In this document: positions 14,804 through 17,599 of the stretch, one piece after another
How positions within the stretch are numbered: the stretch's first letter is position 1
Layout: the number at the start of each line of letters is the position of its first letter
Source of the DNA: Patulibacter sp052039575
Lineage (GTDB): Bacteria > Actinomycetota > Thermoleophilia > Solirubrobacterales > Solirubrobacteraceae
Reading direction: 5' to 3'
Length of the DNA: 17,599 nucleotides
Assembly (NCBI GenBank): GCA_052039575.1
Contig: JBQGEK010000176.1
Span: 1-17,599 of the forward strand
Translations under genes and position numbers: made by a program
Notes under the pieces: model-generated
The model's input: only the letters and a program-made list of their open reading frames with translations
Told to the model about the DNA's origin: nothing
The model's database searches: none

Positions 14804-16036
14804 TCAGCGCGGCAGCTCGACGGTCACGCTGGTGCCGCGACCGGGGGCGCTGCGGATCCGCCAGCGCCCGCCGAGTGCGCGCATCCGCCGGTCGATCGAG
14901 GACAGGCCGATGTGCCCGGACTGGATCGCCTCGTCGCGGTCGTGGAGCGTCATCCCGACGCCGTCGTCGCGCACCACGATCCGGATGTCGTGCTCGTGCT
15001 GAGCGACGACGACCAGCAGCGAACTGGCCTTCGCGTGCTTGACGGCGTTGGTGATCAGCTCACCGACGATGCCGACCAGCACGTCGTTGTCGATCGCGGC
15101 GAGCTCTGGGTCGATCTGCAGGTCGACGGCGAGTCCGCGGCGCAGCTCGATCGTCTGGCAGAGCTCGCGGATCTTGGTCCCGACGTCGGCGTGGTCGGTC
15201 CGGAACAGCTCGTGGATCGTGCGGCGCAGCTCGGTGATCCCGTCGTCGAGCGTCGAGACCGCCAGCGACAGGGCCTCGGCGTCGCCTTCGCGGTACTCGG
15301 CGAGGTCCTGCTGGGCGCTGATGAACGCCTGCAGCGGACCGTCGTGCAGCTGGTTGGACATCCGTTCGTGGTGGGTCCGCTCGACCACGCTCAGCTCGTG
15401 CAGCAGTGCGACGCGCGCGTTCTGCAGCGCGGTCGCGCGATCGGCGGCTTCGATCCGCAGCTGCAGCATGATCAGCCCGATCGTGACCGACGCGATGTAG
15501 AGCGCCGCGAACGTGGCGAGCGTCTCGAACGCGGCCGGCCGGTCCGCTCCGTCGACCAGCCAGAGCCCGAGGAACGTGACCGGCGCCAGCCCGATCAGCG
15601 CCGCGAAGCCGCGGCGATCGAGGGTCGCGGCCCAGGCGAACGGCGCCAGGCAGAGCACGAACCGCACGTCCGAATCCGCGCCGCCGGTGAGCGCCGCGAC
15701 CGCCAGGAGCACGACCAGGTCGATGAGCGCGTTGTACCGCGTGCTCCGCAACGACCAGGCACGGCGGCGCCCGTGCACGGTGCTGGCGGCGACCCAGACG
15801 CACCCCACGGCCAGCAGCGCCAGCAGCGGCAGGGTGATCTCGCTGCCGATCGCGACCAGCGTCGACGCGAGCACGGCGCCAGTCGCGCGCACGACGCTGA
15901 TCCGCCAGGTTCCACGCTCGGTCAGCGACGGGCTCTCGGGCCAGTGCTCGACCACGTCGGTCCGCGTCGGCGCCCGGCTGGCCCGCCCGTGTGCGCGCGC
16001 TCGGAGCGGCGCGGGGGCGATGGGGCCAGCGTTCAC
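14804..16036 (-). CDS. Sensor histidine kinase, NarL-partner type (HisKA_3 + HATPase_c), membrane-bound
   Basis: A 410-residue kinase. Seen: a charged N terminus, five or six hydrophobic segments between about 47 and 194 with no large extracytoplasmic domain, a coiled linker (about 194-222), the dimerisation/phosphoacceptor helix VERTHHERMSNQLHDGPLQ in 218-236 with His231 in the 'LHDGPLQ' box typical of HisKA_3 kinases, a HATPase with GELITNAVKHAK (325-336; Glu326, Asn330), VRDDGVGM (355-362) and GHIGLSSIDRRMRALGG in 374-390. It probably senses a membrane or cell-wall signal and phosphorylates the divergent regulator. GTG at 16036 was chosen with GGAG 12 nt upstream; GTG at 16054 is an alternative. 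Convergent with the Wzc-like gene, so co-regulation with EPS genes is inferred from position only. Confidence 0.88.
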   Translation of the reverse strand: MNAGPIAPAPLRARAHGRASRAPTRTDVVEHWPESPSLTERGTWRISVVRATGAVLASTLVAIGSEITLPLLALLAVGCVWVAASTVHGRRRAWSLRSTRYNALIDLVVLLAVAALTGGADSDVRFVLCLAPFAWAATLDRRGFAALIGLAPVTFLGLWLVDGADRPAAFETLATFAALYIASVTIGLIMLQLRIEAADRATALQNARVALLHELSVVERTHHERMSNQLHDGPLQAFISAQQDLAEYREGDAEALSLAVSTLDDGITELRRTIHELFRTDHADVGTKIRELCQTIELRRGLAVDLQIDPELAAIDNDVLVGIVGELITNAVKHAKASSLLVVVAQHEHDIRIVVRDDGVGMTLHDRDEAIQSGHIGLSSIDRRMRALGGRWRIRSAPGRGTSVTVELPR

Positions 16037-16069
16037 GGGAGCAGGATACTCCACGTTTACGGGCAGAAG

Positions 16070-16107
16070 GAAGCGGTGATCAACGGGATTCGGGAGCGTG
16101 AAGCGGT
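16070..16107. repeat. Direct repeat GAAGCGGT in kinase/regulator divergent promoter
   Basis: GAAGCGGT occurs at 16070-16077 and 16100-16107, 30 bp apart start to start, close to three helical turns. The second copy abuts the regulator's -10 box. The spacing fits two protein dimers binding the same DNA face; autoregulation by the response regulator is a guess. Confidence 0.35.
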
Positions 16108-16112
16108 ACGCT
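16107..16112 (+). promoter_or_regulatory. -10 box of the response regulator, probably leaderless
   Basis: TACGCT matches TANNNT and ends 7 nt before the ATG at 16120. As with the GT4 gene, no Shine-Dalgarno is visible, so transcription and translation starts are expected to coincide. Confidence 0.45.
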
Positions 16113-16119
16113 CGCGGAC

Positions 16120-16764
16120 ATGTCCTCGGGGAACCCCATAACCGTCCTCGTCGCGGATGACCATCCGATTTTCCTCGACGGGTTGGTGGGGGCGCTGGCT
16201 CGACGCCCGGATCTGGAAGTCGTGGGGCAGGCGCAGGACGGCGGCGAGGCGCTGCGGTTGATCCGCGAGCTGCGTCCCCGGGTGGCGTTGCTGGACCTGC
16301 GGCTGCCCGTCCAGTCGGGACTCGAGGTGCTGCACGCGGTACGTCGCGACGAGCTCGGGACACGCGTGCTGATGCTGTCGGGCGAGGACGCGAGCACCGC
16401 GGTCTACGAAGCGGTCCAAGCGGGGGTTCACGGCTACCTGACGAAGGAGGCCGACCGCCGGTCGATCGGCGACGCGATCGTCACGGTCGCCCGTGGCGGC
16501 ACGGTGCTGGCGCCCGAGGCGCAGGCGGTGCTGGCGTCCGAGGTCCGCGGCCGGGTCCACGACGACACGCCCGTGCTCTCGCCGCGCGAGCGTGAGGTCC
16601 TGCGGCTGATCGCCGACGGGCTCTCGGGGCCGGCGATCGCGGCGCAGCTGCAGATCGGCACCGCGACGGTCAAGACCCACACGCAGAACGTCTACGACAA
16701 GCTCGGCGTATCGGAGCGCGCCGCCGCGGTCGCGGTCGCGATGCGGCGCAAGCTGCTCGACTAG
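16120..16764 (+). CDS. NarL/LuxR-family response regulator
   Basis: A 214-residue two-domain regulator. Seen: receiver domain with ITVLVADDHPIFLDGL (7-22; acidic pocket Asp13/Asp14), phosphoacceptor Asp59 in ALLDLRLP (56-63), switch residue Ser87 in VLMLSGEDAS (83-92) and Lys109 in YLTKEAD (106-112), then a LuxR-type helix-turn-helix starting LSPREREVLRLIADGLS in 153-169, with TATVKTHTQNVYDKLGV in 179-195 as the recognition part. It should be phosphorylated by the adjacent kinase and bind paired operator half-sites; the palindromes in this window are natural candidates but none can be assigned. It is divergent from the kinase rather than co-transcribed with it. Confidence 0.93.
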   Translation: MSSGNPITVLVADDHPIFLDGLVGALARRPDLEVVGQAQDGGEALRLIRELRPRVALLDLRLPVQSGLEVLHAVRRDELGTRVLMLSGEDASTAVYEAVQAGVHGYLTKEADRRSIGDAIVTVARGGTVLAPEAQAVLASEVRGRVHDDTPVLSPREREVLRLIADGLSGPAIAAQLQIGTATVKTHTQNVYDKLGVSERAAAVAVAMRRKLLD

Positions 16765-16780
16765 CGGCGGGTTCGGGCCG

Positions 16781-16851
16781 CCGGCATCCCCCGATCGGAG
16801 GATGCCGGGATCCTCCGCTCCGCGCGCGGTCGGGGGAGGATCAGATCCCCC
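16781..16851. promoter_or_regulatory. Nested palindromes downstream of the response regulator
   Basis: Three structures overlap or adjoin in this 197-bp gap: a 28-bp near-perfect palindrome (16781-16808, arms beginning CCGGCATCC and ending GGATGCCGG, one mismatch at 16790/16799), a hairpin CGGAGGAT/ATCCTCCG (16796-16803 with 16810-16817, loop GCCGGG) that competes for the same bases, and GGGGGA/TCCCCC (16832-16837 with 16846-16851). They could terminate the regulator transcript, control the next gene, or both. Confidence 0.45.
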
Positions 16852-16961
16852 TCGGGACCACCCGTTGAGCCGATGGGACCGCGCCTGGGTGCGCCGCAGA
16901 ATGGTGGTGTGACGCTCTCCCCTGTTCAACTGTCGGCCACCGCGGCCAGGAGTCGCGCCTG

Positions 16962-17599
16962 ATGTTCGGGTCGGAGCGGATTCGACTTCACCACCGCGGC
17001 ATGCTCGTGGTGGCGGCAGTCTCGTTGTTTCTGTTGGTGGGCCTGGTGGGGGTCGTGCTGGTGAACGGCTCGTCCTCACTGCCGGCGTCCAACGTCTCGG
17101 CCGACTGCGAGGCCCCAGCGGGGCCGACCGCTCGCGGCTACGGCGAGACGGGCGCTGCGGTCGCAGGAGGGGCGGGATCGCCCGCCTGCGACCCCACCGA
17201 CGACTGTCCTCCGCCGGAGAGCGGTGGCCCGACCGCCCGCGGGTACGGCGAGACCGGTGCAGGCGGCATCACGGCGGCCGCCGCCTGCGACCCCTGTCCG
17301 TCGGACTCGCGGGCGCACGGGGCCACGGGCCGTGGCTACGGCGAATCTGGTGCGAGTGGCGTGATCCCCTCCGGAGAAGGCGGGTGTGAGCAGTCCCGGA
17401 GCGAGTCGGCGACCGGCGGCGGCGAGGCGGCGTCGCCGCCTGCCGCCGGCGGAGGCGACGGCCCGTCGCGTGGCGAGGACGCCGGAGCTCCGGCGCCGAT
17501 GACCGGTGGCGGAGGAGCCCGCAACCGCGGGGTCCCCGGAGCGACGGGCCGCGCGGCACCGACGAGAACGGCCGCGTCGGATCCGACGCGGCCGTTCGA
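16962..17599 (+). CDS. Membrane-anchored RGYGE(T/S)GA-repeat protein, unknown function (runs off right edge)
   Basis: I do not recognise this protein. The 212 visible residues begin with a short basic segment (MFGSERIRLHHRGM) and one strong hydrophobic segment (15-34), either an uncleaved anchor or a signal peptide; there is no lipobox. The rest is Gly/Ala/Pro/Ser-rich and should lie outside the cell. Three imperfect repeats carry PTARGYGETGA (55-65), PTARGYGETGA (90-100) and ATGRGYGESGA (121-131), spaced 35 and 31 residues, each followed after 8-12 residues by cysteine (CDPTDDC 76-82, wait positions 77 and 82; CDPC 109-112; C142). The tail 145-212 is low-complexity. AGGAG lies 9 nt before the ATG at 16962, a good ribosome site. 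It follows the regulator on the same strand after the palindromic gap. No stop codon occurs before the window ends. A structural or adhesive surface protein is a guess. Confidence 0.6.
   Translation, partial: MFGSERIRLHHRGMLVVAAVSLFLLVGLVGVVLVNGSSSLPASNVSADCEAPAGPTARGYGETGAAVAGGAGSPACDPTDDCPPPESGGPTARGYGETGAGGITAAAACDPCPSDSRAHGATGRGYGESGASGVIPSGEGGCEQSRSESATGGGEAASPPAAGGGDGPSRGEDAGAPAPMTGGGGARNRGVPGATGRAAPTRTAASDPTRPF
17133..17354 (+). repeat. Three diverged coding repeats (RGYGE[TS]GA units)
   Basis: The eight-residue core is encoded at 17133-17156, 17238-17261 and 17331-17354. The first two copies are identical in protein but differ at several third positions, and the third differs by one residue, so selection has apparently kept the peptide while the DNA drifted. 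Confidence 0.7.
17566..17597. terminator. Perfect 32-bp palindrome at the right edge
   Basis: GAACGGCCGCGTCGGA (17566-17581) is followed at once by its exact reverse complement (17582-17597). As RNA it would fold into a stem of up to 14 bp with a GATC loop, typical of GC-rich actinobacterial terminators. It lies inside the still-open frame of the repeat protein, so the stop codon would have to follow closely, or the palindrome is instead a DNA site. Confidence 0.5.

Noticed and set aside
17269..17559. Minus-strand 96-codon frame opposite the repeat protein
   Set aside because: It is Arg/Pro-rich with no ribosome site or recognisable domain. The plus-strand frame has a good AGGAG, a membrane segment and protein-level repeats.
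1..17599. tRNA, rRNA, CRISPR, insertion sequence or integrase
   Set aside because: No cloverleaf-like sequence, regular short-spacer repeat array, transposase-like protein or terminal repeats were recognised by eye on either strand.

Overview
The window is about 17.6 kb of very GC-rich DNA. Almost every position has long open frames on the opposite strand, the usual by-product of GC-rich codon bias. TANNNT -10 boxes lie 7-8 nt before ATG starts, GTG starts are common, and a LuxR/NarL-type response regulator sits next to a DUF-less HisKA_3 kinase. Together these point to an actinobacterium. A deep-branching soil lineage such as Thermoleophilia/Solirubrobacterales is my best guess, but it is only an inference from style, not from a search.

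The region is a surface- or exopolysaccharide locus of the undecaprenyl-phosphate, Wzx/Wzy-like type. From left to right it holds: (1) a minus-strand asparagine-synthase-like gene cut by the left edge (1-751); (2) a divergent plus-strand O-antigen-ligase/polymerase-like protein with a TPR-like tail (901-3042); (3) a five-gene minus-strand operon running from 9264 down to 3071, in transcription order an ExoA-like GT2, a second O-antigen-ligase family protein, two CelD/BioF2-like GNAT acyltransferases and a polysaccharide flippase, with all four junctions overlapping by 1 or 4 bases; (4) a divergent, probably leaderless GT4 (9476-10735); (5) a minus-strand pair consisting of the initiating polyprenyl-phosphate glycosyl-1-phosphotransferase and, overlapping it by ATGA, a JmjC/cupin-like Fe(II)/2OG oxygenase candidate (12962 down to 10744); (6) a divergent Wzc/Wzz-like chain-length and P-loop kinase-type protein (13296-14786); (7) a divergently arranged histidine kinase and NarL-type regulator (14804-16036 and 16120-16764); (8) a membrane-anchored, Gly/Ala/Cys-containing repeat protein with three RGYGE(T/S)GA units that runs off the right edge (16962-17599).

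A coherent working model: the phosphotransferase loads the first sugar on the lipid carrier, GT2 and GT4 extend it, the GNAT proteins and the oxygenase decorate or modify it, the flippase exports it, the two Wzy/WaaL-like proteins polymerise or attach it, the Wzc-like protein sets chain length, and the two-component pair probably regulates output.

The most unusual material is outside the housekeeping parts of the pathway. It comprises the repeat protein at the right end with a perfect 32-bp palindrome at its tail, large near-perfect palindromes and a shared TCCCCCGATCGGNGG element in the regulatory gaps, hairpins that swallow the stop codons at two convergent gene junctions, and the oxygenase coupled to the initiating transferase. 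No tRNA, rRNA, transposase, integrase or CRISPR array was seen.
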